Below, one piece after another: positions 36,404-45,214 of a stretch of DNA of 64,000 bases. This stretch comes from Saprospiraceae bacterium (GTDB lineage: Bacteria > Bacteroidota > Bacteroidia > Chitinophagales > Saprospiraceae). A program made the position numbers and the translations under genes. The stretch covers positions 114,561-178,560 of the forward strand of contig JAHDFB010000001.1 in the NCBI GenBank assembly GCA_020628475.1. Direction: 5' to 3'. Position 1 is the first letter of the stretch, and each line of letters starts with the position of its first letter. The notes beneath the pieces were generated by a model. The model did not search any database, was not told the DNA's origin, and saw only the letters and a program-made list of their open reading frames with translations.

Positions 36404-38272
36404 TTAATCATGCTGAACCAAGATGGATTTAGTTGTTGAAATCGCTTGTCCACGGGTATTGAGGCATTGCACTGAATATTTTCCCGACGGCCAAGAACTG
36501 GTATCGATGCTCAAGGCTTCTTGATATTTTTGCTTGACAACTATTTTCCCGGCTGCATTGGTGATCTGGATGTAAAGCAGGGGCTCCGCGGACGCTAGAT
36601 CAATGGTCACTTGTTGATCTGCTGGATTTGGAAATAGCTCAAAATATATAGGATCTGGTATATTGCTTTGATGGCTAAATAGACAGTTTTCTATCCAAGA
36701 TTTGCCATCTAATTGTGGAAGCGAATCCAAAGGAATACAAAGATGTGCCAATGCTGTATAGGCCACATCCACTAATCGAGGTGTATGGTCGTAGTTAAAT
36801 TGAATGGTACTATCAGCAGAAATCCATTGCGCATTTTCAATGGTTGCATCGAATTGATTTGGCCCAGAATCCGTCGCTATATTGCCGGTGCCTTCATTGA
36901 GTTTCCAATAGCCAACTAAGGATTCATATTCCGGGTGCTGATCTGTAATACTTGTACAATACCAATTTTGAATATCGCTGGCTTGAATGACTTTATTCCA
37001 GATGCGCAGGTCTGCAATAGCTCCCTTGTAATTATAGGCTCCATTGATATCGGAGGCAATTCTAATGGCTTGATCCGTATCGATATTTTTGATAGAAGAT
37101 ATGTCTGTTTCTGCGATCCACTGTCCATTTTCATACATGGTCATCATGCCATCTCGATCGAAACTGACGGCCAAACTGTGCCATTCATTATCCGCAATTT
37201 CACCACCGACATCGAGGTCTACTCGGTTTTCTCCATCTCCGATATTTACTTTCCATTCTGGACCGGAAGGATATTTAAAGGAAAATACAAAACCTGGATT
37301 GAGTCCTGATTCCCAATCCTTATTACCGAGCATAGAAACGTCACTGGCCTGATCAGTACGTACTCGAAATTCGATAGTAAAATCTTGGTTTTCTCCAAAG
37401 GAGAGGTTTTCATTGTTGGGTAAGCTTATAAAATCATCCGAATTGTTGAAGTATAAGGACTGAGACTCGTTCAAGCAGTTCTCAATCGGATCGTAGATGA
37501 TCGTACTATCTTTGACAATGCTTTGTTGTTCTATCTGAGGGCCGCTGGCCAGGAAAAAAACTTCTTGTTCTTCTAGAGTATTCCCTCCATGGCTGTTTCC
37601 AATTCCGCCATGATCAGTGGTCACCAAGATCAACCAATCTTCTTGTTCGTATTGTTCTCGAGCCACCAAACTTTTCAGTATCTCGCCGATATGCTGATCG
37701 ATGGTTTCTATTGAACTGAGATAAGATGGATTTTCTGGATTAAAGCCAGAGCTGTGTCCGACATGATCTACGTCATCGAAATGAAGAAAGATCAGATCTG
37801 GATCGTTTACAGAAAGATAGTTGGATGTGAGCTCTTTGACAAGCATGTCATTGGAGGCATTGATTTTGAAATCGGCATCTTCTTGAATGATGTGATCATT
37901 GATGGGATTCCAATTACAGATCGATACGGTATGTTTCTCAGGCGCAAATTGATCGATGTAATTAAAGATGGAGGGAAACTGTTCGTAATTATTATCTTCG
38001 AAATTGTTGTCAAATACTTGATGCTTTTCGGACATGACGCCGCAAAGAATGGCTGACCAACCTGGACCGCTGATGGTAATGTCTCCATTCAACGCATTCG
38101 AACTATAGATGCCCGTGTTGATAAGACTATCTATATTCGGGGTGTATGCTTGCGCTAATGCGTCAGGACGACAGCCATCAATACCTATCATTAACACTTT
38201 TTTATTAGACTGTCCAACTAAACATAATGTTGGTAGTATCAAAAGCGTACTGATTATCCATTTCTTGATCAT
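36404..38272 (-). CDS. Secreted phosphodiesterase/nucleotide pyrophosphatase with LamG domain and type IX sorting tail
   Basis: A signal peptide (cleavage near LVGQ) leads to an alkaline-phosphatase-fold domain (about residues 25-265). Metal and active-site elements are MIGIDGCRPDA, SGPGWSAILCG (the position of the catalytic Ser/Thr), FDDVDHVGHSSG and TTDHGGIGNSHGG. A concanavalin/LamG domain follows (about 280-450, including DFTIEFRVRTD and DNEWHSLAVSFDRDG). The last 70 residues, ELFPNPADQQVTI to SGKYSVQ, are a type A sorting domain. The enzyme should be cell-surface or extracellular; the phosphoester substrate is unknown. Confidence 0.88.
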   Translation of the reverse strand: MIKKWIISTLLILPTLCLVGQSNKKVLMIGIDGCRPDALAQAYTPNIDSLINTGIYSSNALNGDITISGPGWSAILCGVMSEKHQVFDNNFEDNNYEQFPSIFNYIDQFAPEKHTVSICNWNPINDHIIQEDADFKINASNDMLVKELTSNYLSVNDPDLIFLHFDDVDHVGHSSGFNPENPSYLSSIETIDQHIGEILKSLVAREQYEQEDWLILVTTDHGGIGNSHGGNTLEEQEVFFLASGPQIEQQSIVKDSTIIYDPIENCLNESQSLYFNNSDDFISLPNNENLSFGENQDFTIEFRVRTDQASDVSMLGNKDWESGLNPGFVFSFKYPSGPEWKVNIGDGENRVDLDVGGEIADNEWHSLAVSFDRDGMMTMYENGQWIAETDISSIKNIDTDQAIRIASDINGAYNYKGAIADLRIWNKVIQASDIQNWYCTSITDQHPEYESLVGYWKLNEGTGNIATDSGPNQFDATIENAQWISADSTIQFNYDHTPRLVDVAYTALAHLCIPLDSLPQLDGKSWIENCLFSHQSNIPDPIYFELFPNPADQQVTIDLASAEPLLYIQITNAAGKIVVKQKYQEALSIDTSSWPSGKYSVQCLNTRGQAISTTKSILVQHD

Positions 38273-38347
38273 ATCCTAGTATTTAATAGCTGTACAAGAT
38301 ACAGAAAATGCATTAGCCAAGAAAATGGATTTGAGGGATGATTCTAC

Positions 38348-38815
38348 TTATTGGGCTTTTATAATTTTTTTCAATACTACGATTTGACCTAAGTGGTAAT
38401 GGGCATGTTCGACGATGCCGTGCAGGTTTCGATAGTAGTTTCCATATTTCTCTTCACTAAAATACGCTTCCATATTTTCAGGAGGAACTTGTCGAAGCAA
38501 TTCTGTAAAGGCTTCCGCATTTTTCCATGTCTCTGCCAAGAAAGCGTTCCAATCATCCACGGAATGGATGGGAGGATGATCAAAACTAAATTTATCTTTT
38601 CCAGTAAGAGGGCCTCCGTTTAATACGCTTCCTACGCCAACTAGGTAGTAGAAAACATGATACACCAAGGTGGCTATAGAGTTGCATCCATCGATTGACT
38701 TTGTTGCTTCTTGCCAAGTCACATCCGATAACTGGTCTTTGAAATTGGAGTAGGTCCAATTACCTCCGAATACGACTTCGTGAAAATGTTTGGCTATGTG
38801 ATTTGATATGTTCAT
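38348..38815 (-). CDS. DinB-superfamily protein
   Basis: The 155-residue four-helix bundle has the DinB metal-site histidines: one in LVYHVFYYL and two in VEHAHYHLGQIV. Members are thiol transferases or unknown metal enzymes. No operon partner is present: the phosphodiesterase gene lies downstream on the same strand, 75 bases away, and the next gene upstream is divergent. Confidence 0.83.
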   Translation of the reverse strand: MNISNHIAKHFHEVVFGGNWTYSNFKDQLSDVTWQEATKSIDGCNSIATLVYHVFYYLVGVGSVLNGGPLTGKDKFSFDHPPIHSVDDWNAFLAETWKNAEAFTELLRQVPPENMEAYFSEEKYGNYYRNLHGIVEHAHYHLGQIVVLKKIIKAQ

Positions 38816-38838
38816 TCTATTGGATTTTAGTGTTTTTA

Positions 38839-38984
38839 TTCTCTTTGACGAGGTCCAAGCTATCGTCTTGCGGACTTTTTTTCAGAGATCCAACAATTTA
38901 TTTTAGATCTTGTCACAAATAAAAGATTCGCTGAGTACTAATAAAGGACGGCAAACCCGGGACCTCGTCGAAATTATTAGAGAA
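38839..38984. repeat. Long-range inverted repeat between divergent genes
   Basis: GACGAGGTCC (38847-38856) and GGACCTCGTC (38960-38969) are exact inverted copies about 100 bases apart. TTCTCT/AGAGAA and TTT/AAA matches extend the outer arms. The interior is AT-rich with two GC-rich edges (CTTGCGGAC and GGACGGCAAACCCG). It could be a miniature mobile or REP-like element, or a structured RNA; no coding potential is seen. Confidence 0.5.
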
Positions 38985-39002
38985 AAATAAAATTAAATAA
39001 AA

Positions 39003-39611
39003 ATGAATACTGTATTATCAAAAATAACAATGGTTTTGATGTTATTATCGGCTGTTGTATTCACATCTTGTGATAAAGAAAACTTTGACCTTGAAAACAC
39101 GCAAGAAAATCCTGTTGATGTAGAGGTCGTTGAAGTAGAAAATACGAATGTTGATTGTGACAATAGTTTTGCCATTGCTGGTGGTGAAATTGATTATAAT
39201 ACCGAGGCCGTAGCTATCAAGTATGTTGATAATGCCTGCTCTGGCGGATTTTCATTAGGAGCCAATGCGTACATGGTTCATAGTGTGGATTATGATTTCT
39301 TTGGTGCTACTACTGCATTTGATAAATTGATGGCTGCAACAGATGGATTACCTGGTGTATTATTCGGACAAGATAAGCCTTTAGAAGTTGGAGATGTAAT
39401 TTCTACGGTAACATTCCCTTTGTTGGTAGATTGGACTAATTGGGAGGGATATCACTATGATGAAGGTTCTGTTGCTATTTCAGAAGTTGGAAATGAAGTT
39501 GGAGAGTTTATTGGTGGAACAGTCACCATGGAAATTAAGGATTTCAATGCTGGAACAACATACACGGTGGAAGGAAGTTTTTGTGCAACCATCGAAGAAG
39601 TTTGTCAATAA
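39003..39611 (+). CDS. Lipoprotein of unknown function
   Basis: A lipoprotein signal ends with Cys23 (VVFTSC). The following 180 residues form one beta-rich domain with acidic character and about three further cysteines, and no family is recognised. It is a single gene between the inverted repeat region and a terminator. The ECF sigma factor gene starts just beyond that terminator, but no link is evident. Confidence 0.65.
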   Translation: MNTVLSKITMVLMLLSAVVFTSCDKENFDLENTQENPVDVEVVEVENTNVDCDNSFAIAGGEIDYNTEAVAIKYVDNACSGGFSLGANAYMVHSVDYDFFGATTAFDKLMAATDGLPGVLFGQDKPLEVGDVISTVTFPLLVDWTNWEGYHYDEGSVAISEVGNEVGEFIGGTVTMEIKDFNAGTTYTVEGSFCATIEEVCQ

Positions 39612-39621
39612 GCAAAAATTG

Positions 39622-39657
39622 GAAAACTCAGTCATTGAAATCATTGGCTGAGTTTTC
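39622..39657 (+). terminator. Terminator after the lipoprotein gene
   Basis: A perfect 10-base stem GAAAACTCAG/CTGAGTTTTC with a 16-base loop lies 10 bases after the stop. The 3' arm contains four T residues, and the T-run beyond it is poor. Confidence 0.6.
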
Positions 39658-39675
39658 TTGATTTAAAGTTCTTGT

Positions 39676-40221
39676 ATGCATATTCCTGCTCCTCTGATTG
39701 AACAATGTCTCGATAATCAGCGAGATGCTCAGAAAAAACTCTATCATGCACTGTTGCCTTATCTGAGAGCCATTGGTATGCGGTATATCAAGAATCCCAG
39801 TTTGATCAATGATGTTTTACAGGAAAGTTTCGTGAAGTTATTCAAGCGTATGCATCAATATGATTCGAAGAAAGGACGTTTTCACAAATGGGCTAGTCGA
39901 ATATTGATCAATACGGTTTTGACCTATAACGATCGGATTGACTTTGAATACCAAAGTTTTGATATTCAGAAGCATGATTTGGGTCATTTACCGGAGATAT
40001 TGAGTGTTTTTTCTGATGAGATGGTCTTATCGTTTTTACGTAAAATGCCTTTTGACTGGTATGAAGTATTCAACCTTCATGTAATTGATGGATTTAATCA
40101 TCAGGAAATTTCCGAATTCCTTGGCATTAGTAATGCTTTGTCCAGGAAACGTCTTTCCAGAGCACGATCCTGGTTACAGGAACATGCGGTTTTATTAAAC
40201 CAAGAACTATTAAATAATTAG
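39676..40221 (+). CDS. ECF-type RNA polymerase sigma factor
   Basis: The 181-residue protein has sigma-70 region 2 (RYIKNPSLINDVLQESFVKLFKRMHQYD) and region 4 (HVIDGFNHQEISEFLGISNALSRKRLSRARSWL), without region 3, as in ECF sigma factors. The next gene, 26 bases downstream, encodes an N-terminally cytoplasmic membrane protein, the usual place of an anti-sigma partner. Target promoters are not identifiable. Confidence 0.9.
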   Translation: MHIPAPLIEQCLDNQRDAQKKLYHALLPYLRAIGMRYIKNPSLINDVLQESFVKLFKRMHQYDSKKGRFHKWASRILINTVLTYNDRIDFEYQSFDIQKHDLGHLPEILSVFSDEMVLSFLRKMPFDWYEVFNLHVIDGFNHQEISEFLGISNALSRKRLSRARSWLQEHAVLLNQELLNN

Positions 40222-40247
40222 ACTGCGGTCATTTTTAATTTTAAAAG

Positions 40248-41561
40248 ATGGATCACTTAGAAAAAGATATAAAACAACGATTCGAAAACCAAATGCTTCC
40301 CATGGAAGAAGAGGCGGCGGCGTTTCTTTGGGACAATATTGAATCCGAATTGGAAGATGATCAAGGAAAACGTCGCGTATTATGGTTTTTTCTTTTTGGC
40401 TTGTTGATTGCTGGTGCGTCTATAAGTTCATTTTACATACCTTTTAATAAGCACGTCGAACAAAGAGGGGGAGCAGATCCTGTAGAGAAACCACTGGAAA
40501 TGGATAATGCGCATTATCCTGAAAAGCAAGCAGTGGTGTCCGAGCAAGCAATTTATGATGTAAAAGACAGGCTTGAAAGCCCTACCAACTTAAAGGTTGA
40601 AGTCCCGTTTAGATCTAATTTGATGCCCATTCAATCCGATCCTACTGAAATTGCTGTTCGAAAGAACGCGCCTTTTGAAAAGTTGGGTGAATCGGTCTCT
40701 ATATGGAAGCCTGTACATATAGGTTTTTTGGCTACCCCCTTATATGGTTTGATAGCTTATGAGGAAACCATCGAAATCCAATCCAGAATCAATGAATTGT
40801 CTGTTAAAGACGTACATATTCCAGGAAAGTCAAAATCTCCTATTCGCTTTGATGTAGGAATCCACGGCGGCGCTTCGATTGCTCATACGAATTATCGTTC
40901 TGAAACGATGCCAACCATTGCGAATTTGAAAAATACTACAGAACAAGGTCAATGGGGTAATCATTTTGGACTTCATGTCAGTGCTTTCGTACATGATAAT
41001 ATTATTTTAAGTTCAGGAGTTGAGCGCACGATACAATGGACTCGTTTTGACTTTGAAGAATCAAAGATTATTCAGGTATTAAAGGAAGATCAATTATGGC
41101 GAGTAGAGATTGATGCTGATACGAAGGATACGATACAAACTTTTTTTAAGGATACCTTAATCGATGCGGATTACTCGAGAGAAGTTCGGCATCACAATCA
41201 GGCGACCATTTGGTCGGTACCATTGATGGCAGGATATCAACATCATATAGATCAATGGAGATTTGGTTTGGAAGTAGGAGTGTTATTTCAATTTGTGGGC
41301 CCTCAATCGGGCAAATCCATTCATCCGGATGCCACGATTCGTACTTATGATTCTTTGAGTAGTATCGACCAGTTACCTTTACCATCGTTTGCGGTTGGAG
41401 CTAGAATTCGTCCATTTATTGCCTATGATTTTAATAATCGATGGTCAATTTCGTTAGCCGGTCAAATAAATACTCAACAATTGAATAGCTATAATTTGGC
41501 TGATTTGAAATTATCTTGGACTCAATATCAAATAACAACGGGAGTTCACTATCGTTTTTAA
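40248..41561 (+). CDS. Membrane protein with short cytoplasmic domain and beta-barrel-like C-terminus, probable sigma-factor partner
   Basis: Residues 1-43 are acidic and cytoplasmic (MEEEAAAFLWDNIESELED). One membrane segment follows (WFFLFGLLIAGASISSF), then a linker. From about residue 200 there is a beta-rich region resembling outer-membrane barrels (FDVGIHGGASIAHTNY to the terminal TTGVHYRF). The terminal Phe is typical of barrel proteins. Bacteroidota ECF loci often pair the sigma gene with such fusions. Whether it binds the sigma factor is inference. It is convergent with the next gene, five bases away. Confidence 0.65.
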   Translation: MDHLEKDIKQRFENQMLPMEEEAAAFLWDNIESELEDDQGKRRVLWFFLFGLLIAGASISSFYIPFNKHVEQRGGADPVEKPLEMDNAHYPEKQAVVSEQAIYDVKDRLESPTNLKVEVPFRSNLMPIQSDPTEIAVRKNAPFEKLGESVSIWKPVHIGFLATPLYGLIAYEETIEIQSRINELSVKDVHIPGKSKSPIRFDVGIHGGASIAHTNYRSETMPTIANLKNTTEQGQWGNHFGLHVSAFVHDNIILSSGVERTIQWTRFDFEESKIIQVLKEDQLWRVEIDADTKDTIQTFFKDTLIDADYSREVRHHNQATIWSVPLMAGYQHHIDQWRFGLEVGVLFQFVGPQSGKSIHPDATIRTYDSLSSIDQLPLPSFAVGARIRPFIAYDFNNRWSISLAGQINTQQLNSYNLADLKLSWTQYQITTGVHYRF

Positions 41562-41565
41562 ACGA

Positions 41566-42252
41566 TTAGTATCTCAGGTTTCTTCTTCTCATGTAGCTAG
41601 GTCGGGCGTAATCGGGTCTCAATCCGAGTCGAATTCCAACCACGAGATGATTCAAATTCGTGCTTTCTGAATTTTCAATAGTCTGAATTAAATCTTGATT
41701 GAATCGATTGGTAATGACATAATTAAAATATGGACTCAGTGTAACTAAGTCTGAAAATCCAATGTCAAATCCAGCGCCTAGACCTAACTCGAAAAGATGC
41801 ATGTTCGCCGTACTCGTCTCGGCAGTATTCACGGCCAGTCGATTCCAGGCATATGCTGGGGCTACTTGTAAATAGAAGCTCTTTTTGAACCATCCATTTT
41901 GCTTACTGAAAGTTGGGCAGTTACAGTCATTTTCAAAATCCAGAATGTATATATTGTTTTTAAATTGAAATCTTCCAGTAGTTAATCCAATATCCGAAGA
42001 TTCTAAGTAGTTGGTATTTTTGGCCGGAGATAAGGAAGCCGATATGGTCGGCATCATTTCCCATCGATAGTTTTTAAGACGGAACCAATAATCTAATGAT
42101 AAGCCGTAATTCGCGTCAAAGAGGTTGTCTCCTACGATGTTTTCCCAGGTATTAACAGGATAGGATCGAAATTCTGTACTCAGTCCGAATTGTGCTTTTG
42201 AAGACCAACATATACTCAAGAAAAGTAAAGAAGCGATTATTTTTTTATACAT
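41566..42252 (-). CDS. Outer-membrane beta-barrel protein of unknown function
   Basis: A signal peptide (cleavage near WSSKAQ) precedes 200 residues with alternating strands, for example YGLSLDYWFRLKNYRWEMMP and LVTLSPYFNYVITNRF, as in small porin-like barrels. The C-terminus is basic (SYMRRRNLRY), which is unusual for a barrel end. Its tail is adjacent to the convergent barrel-fusion gene, so a related envelope function is possible. Confidence 0.6.
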   Translation of the reverse strand: MYKKIIASLLFLSICWSSKAQFGLSTEFRSYPVNTWENIVGDNLFDANYGLSLDYWFRLKNYRWEMMPTISASLSPAKNTNYLESSDIGLTTGRFQFKNNIYILDFENDCNCPTFSKQNGWFKKSFYLQVAPAYAWNRLAVNTAETSTANMHLFELGLGAGFDIGFSDLVTLSPYFNYVITNRFNQDLIQTIENSESTNLNHLVVGIRLGLRPDYARPSYMRRRNLRY

Positions 42253-42305
42253 CCTGTAGAAATTTAAAGTAATAGGGAATTGCGGTTAAACCCGATATAT
42301 ATCAA

Positions 42306-42313
42306 TAACTTTG
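42306..42313 (+). promoter_or_regulatory. Promoter -7 element for rimO
   Basis: TAACTTTG matches TAnnTTTG, with a TTG 23 bases upstream (42280-42282). It lies upstream of the TTG start at 42334, and so excludes the longer reading that would begin at 42280. Confidence 0.6.
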
Positions 42314-42333
42314 CAAAAATAATTTATAGTATT

Positions 42334-43656
42334 TTGAAGACAAAGAAAATTGAAAGGGATAAAGTTAATGTTATTACTTTAGGCTGTTCGAAAAATTTAG
42401 TGGATTCGGAGAATATCATTACTCAGTTGGAGCATAATGATTTTTCTGTTAGTCATAATTCTACAGTTGATGGGAATATTGTAATCGTGAATACATGCGG
42501 TTTTATTGACTTGGCCAAGGAGGAGTCTATTAATACTATTTTGGAATGTGCTGAGGAGAAAAAGGCTGGAAATATTGAAAAATTATATGTTACAGGCTGT
42601 CTTTCCCAACGCTATAAGGATGATCTAGAAAAGGAGATTCCTGAGGTTGATGCTTATTTTGGAACATTGGAATTGCCAGGATTAATGTCGGTATTGGAAG
42701 CGGATTATCAACATGAGCTTCTAGGGGAGCGTTCGATCAGTACGCCAAAGCACTATGCATACATGAAAATTTCGGAAGGATGTAATCGAACTTGTAGTTT
42801 TTGTGCTATTCCTTTGATGCGGGGAAAACATATTTCAAAACCGATAGAAGATCTTGTACGAGAGGCTAAAAATTTAGCTAAGATCGGTGTGAAGGAAATC
42901 ATGTTGATCGCACAAGAATTGACTTATTATGGCTTGGACATTTACAAGAAAAGAGCCTTGTCTGAATTATTAGAAGCTTTGCAGGAAGTCGAAGGTATCG
43001 AATGGATTCGATTGCACTATGCCTATCCAAGCAAGTTTCCTGAAGATGTCATCGATGCTATTGCTCGATTACCGAAGGTTTGCAATTATTTAGATATTCC
43101 TTTACAGCATGCCAGCGACGCTGTGTTGTTTAGAATGCGTCGTCAAATCACACAAGCCGAAACACGCGCCTTAATCGGAAAACTGCGAGAAAAAGTGCCC
43201 GGGATAGCCGTTCGAACGACCATGCTGGTTGGATATCCGGGGGAAACGGAAGAAGAATTTCAAGAATTATGTGATTTTGTTCAGGACATGCGCTTTGAGC
43301 GCTTAGGGGTATTTCGGTATTCTCATGAAGAAAATACGGGGGCTTATGATGTGGAAGATGATGTGTCGGATGAGATTAAAGCTGATCGCGCTAATCGATT
43401 GATGGATATTCAACGAACGATTTCTTACGAATTGAATCAAGAAAAGATTGGTATGGAATTACCCGTACTTGTTGATCGTAAGGAAGGACAGTACTTCGTC
43501 GGACGAACAGAATTTGACTCTGTTGATGTGGATAATGAGGTTTTGATTGATGCGACTAAATATTTTGTTCGAATCGGAGATTTTGTAGATGTTGTCATTG
43601 AGGATGCTGAAGAATTTGACCTATATGCAAAACCTCTTGACTCGAAAGCTGTTTAA
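42334..43656 (+). CDS. rimO: Ribosomal protein S12 methylthiotransferase RimO
   Basis: This radical SAM enzyme adds a methylthio group to an aspartate of ribosomal protein S12. Cysteines of the two iron-sulfur clusters are all present: Cys18, Cys55, Cys89 in the N-terminal domain and Cys150, Cys154, Cys157 (CNRTCSFC). The TRAM domain ends the protein (VLVDRKEGQYFVGRTEFDSVDVD). The TTG start giving MKTKKIERDKVN is chosen because it follows a promoter element and matches the expected RimO N-terminus. An in-frame TTG at 42280 would be inside the promoter. Confidence 0.93.
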   Translation: MKTKKIERDKVNVITLGCSKNLVDSENIITQLEHNDFSVSHNSTVDGNIVIVNTCGFIDLAKEESINTILECAEEKKAGNIEKLYVTGCLSQRYKDDLEKEIPEVDAYFGTLELPGLMSVLEADYQHELLGERSISTPKHYAYMKISEGCNRTCSFCAIPLMRGKHISKPIEDLVREAKNLAKIGVKEIMLIAQELTYYGLDIYKKRALSELLEALQEVEGIEWIRLHYAYPSKFPEDVIDAIARLPKVCNYLDIPLQHASDAVLFRMRRQITQAETRALIGKLREKVPGIAVRTTMLVGYPGETEEEFQELCDFVQDMRFERLGVFRYSHEENTGAYDVEDDVSDEIKADRANRLMDIQRTISYELNQEKIGMELPVLVDRKEGQYFVGRTEFDSVDVDNEVLIDATKYFVRIGDFVDVVIEDAEEFDLYAKPLDSKAV

Positions 43657-43681
43657 AGCTTATATCAGATAGAACGAATCA

Positions 43682-44116
43682 ATGCTTGAATTTCTAAAAC
43701 GTCATCGCACCAATCCCATTCTTCAACTTGGCCTGATCTTGCTATTGATGCTGGTTTTCATGACTATTGCACAATTGACGAATATAGAGACTTCTCAATA
43801 CAACACAGGTGCGTGGGAAGTGATGGCTGCTTTTGTGCTATTTTATACCTTGGTGAATTGTGTATTCAGTTTACAGTCTAAGGATATTATGACTTATTTC
43901 AGAAATAGTGTTTTTTGCTTTATCGGATTGTTGGTTTTAGGAAGTGGTTTGGCTTACTTATTCTCTGGGGTTTCATTGAATGAGGCTGGTAGCATGAAAT
44001 GGATTCTGATGGTTTTTAGTATTGGATATTTGGTGTTCTTATCCATCGTAAATCTCATGCGCTTTATCGTTGAATTGGCTCAGCGACAAGATAAACGATT
44101 ACGTGGGGAAGAGTAG
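43682..44116 (+). CDS. Four-helix membrane protein of unknown function
   Basis: The 144-residue protein has four hydrophobic segments (about residues 14-33, 46-64, 76-94 and 107-128) with a charged C-terminus. It follows rimO by 25 bases and may be co-transcribed. No family is recognised. Confidence 0.65.
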   Translation: MLEFLKRHRTNPILQLGLILLLMLVFMTIAQLTNIETSQYNTGAWEVMAAFVLFYTLVNCVFSLQSKDIMTYFRNSVFCFIGLLVLGSGLAYLFSGVSLNEAGSMKWILMVFSIGYLVFLSIVNLMRFIVELAQRQDKRLRGEE

Positions 44117-44221
44117 GACTCTCTCAAGAATGTCGGCGCCTTTCTATTTAATACTTCTATAACATTTTTGGTATAAACTATCCTATATTTCTTAGGTTTA
44201 TAGAATATAAAACGATAGAAT

Positions 44222-44749
44222 ATGAAATATGCATTGCTGAGTTTATTAACTGTTTTAGTCTTATTTTCTTGTACCACTAAAACGAATTCACAGGTAAAGG
44301 AGGAGGCCAAATCTTTGGATATAAAGGTTGAATTGCCGGAAGGAGATATTGAGAAAATTGAAAAAAGTGAGGAGGAGTGGAAGCAAGAATTAAGTGAACA
44401 AGAATTTTACATTTTGCGTAAAAAGGGCACGGAGCGTCCAGGTACAGGAGATTTATTGCACAATAAAAAGGAAGGTGTCTATGTATGCGCCGCTTGTTCA
44501 TTACCTCTATTTAGTTCAGACACTAAATTTAGATCGGGAACAGGATGGCCTAGTTTTTATGATCCGATCGATCCTAGAACCGTGGCACGTGAAGAAGACT
44601 ATTCCCATGGAATGAAACGAGTTGAGGTATTATGTGCTCGCTGTGATGGTCATTTGGGACATGTTTTTGAAGATGGGCCAAGACCTACAGGCTTGCGTTA
44701 TTGTATCAATGCGGTTTCCCTTGATTTTGTAGAAGAGAAAAATCCATAA
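44222..44749 (+). CDS. msrB: Peptide methionine (R)-sulfoxide reductase, lipoprotein form
   Basis: A lipobox at Cys17 (LFSC) places the enzyme in the envelope. The MsrB domain has two zinc-binding CxxC pairs (VCAACS and LCARCDG), the GTGWPSF stretch, [11 protein letters not shown] and the catalytic cysteine in [11 protein letters not shown]. It reduces methionine-R-sulfoxide in exported proteins. A spacer of about 35 residues precedes the domain. The gene is convergent with the 2TM protein gene. Confidence 0.95.
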   Translation: MKYALLSLLTVLVLFSCTTKTNSQVKEEAKSLDIKVELPEGDIEKIEKSEEEWKQELSEQEFYILRKKGTERPGTGDLLHNKKEGVYVCAACSLPLFSSDTKFRSGTGWPSFYDPIDPRTVAREEDYSHGMKRVEVLCARCDGHLGHVFEDGPRPTGLRYCINAVSLDFVEEKNP

Positions 44750-44755
44750 ATCTGA

Positions 44756-45148
44756 TCAACGATCTTCATCGCGCAGTTTAACTCGTTCTTTGATGCGTTC
44801 AAGTTCTAGTAGCTCTAGTCGATCTTCCATGTCAAGATTTTCTCGTAATTCAAGTCCTTCTGTACGATCGATAAAGAGTCGGGCGATTTCATCTTCTAAT
44901 TCTTCATCGTCCCTATCAAGGTTGGCTTCGCGCATACTTTTAAATCCGAAAGAACTTACGTATTGGATGGCCAAGGTAATCATTAAGATTAAGGTAGGAA
45001 AGTTGATCCAAAATTTGGTGGGTTGATAAAAGCGTAAACTGATTACAAAGAGGATAATGGAAATGCTTCCAAATACCGTAGCGACAATTTGAAAGTCTCT
45101 GATTTTCCGTAAATTTTTCTTTGCGAGTTTACTGATTTCCTTTTTCAT
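44756..45148 (-). CDS. Small 2TM-type membrane protein with acidic coiled-coil tail
   Basis: Residues 20-42 and 50-66 are membrane segments (DFQIVATVFGSISIILFVISL; FPTLILMITLAIQYVSS). The last 60 residues are highly charged and helical (REANLDRDDEELEDEIARLF, then alternating Glu/Arg/Leu). The layout recalls 2TM-domain proteins of Bacteroidota, often next to regulatory genes. The function is unknown. Confidence 0.65.
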   Translation of the reverse strand: MKKEISKLAKKNLRKIRDFQIVATVFGSISIILFVISLRFYQPTKFWINFPTLILMITLAIQYVSSFGFKSMREANLDRDDEELEDEIARLFIDRTEGLELRENLDMEDRLELLELERIKERVKLRDEDR

Positions 45149-45214
45149 GCTTTCAAATATAATCTTCTTGAATTAGAATTTGTCTGTTCTATGGTCTATT
45201 TATAAGTTTACAGT

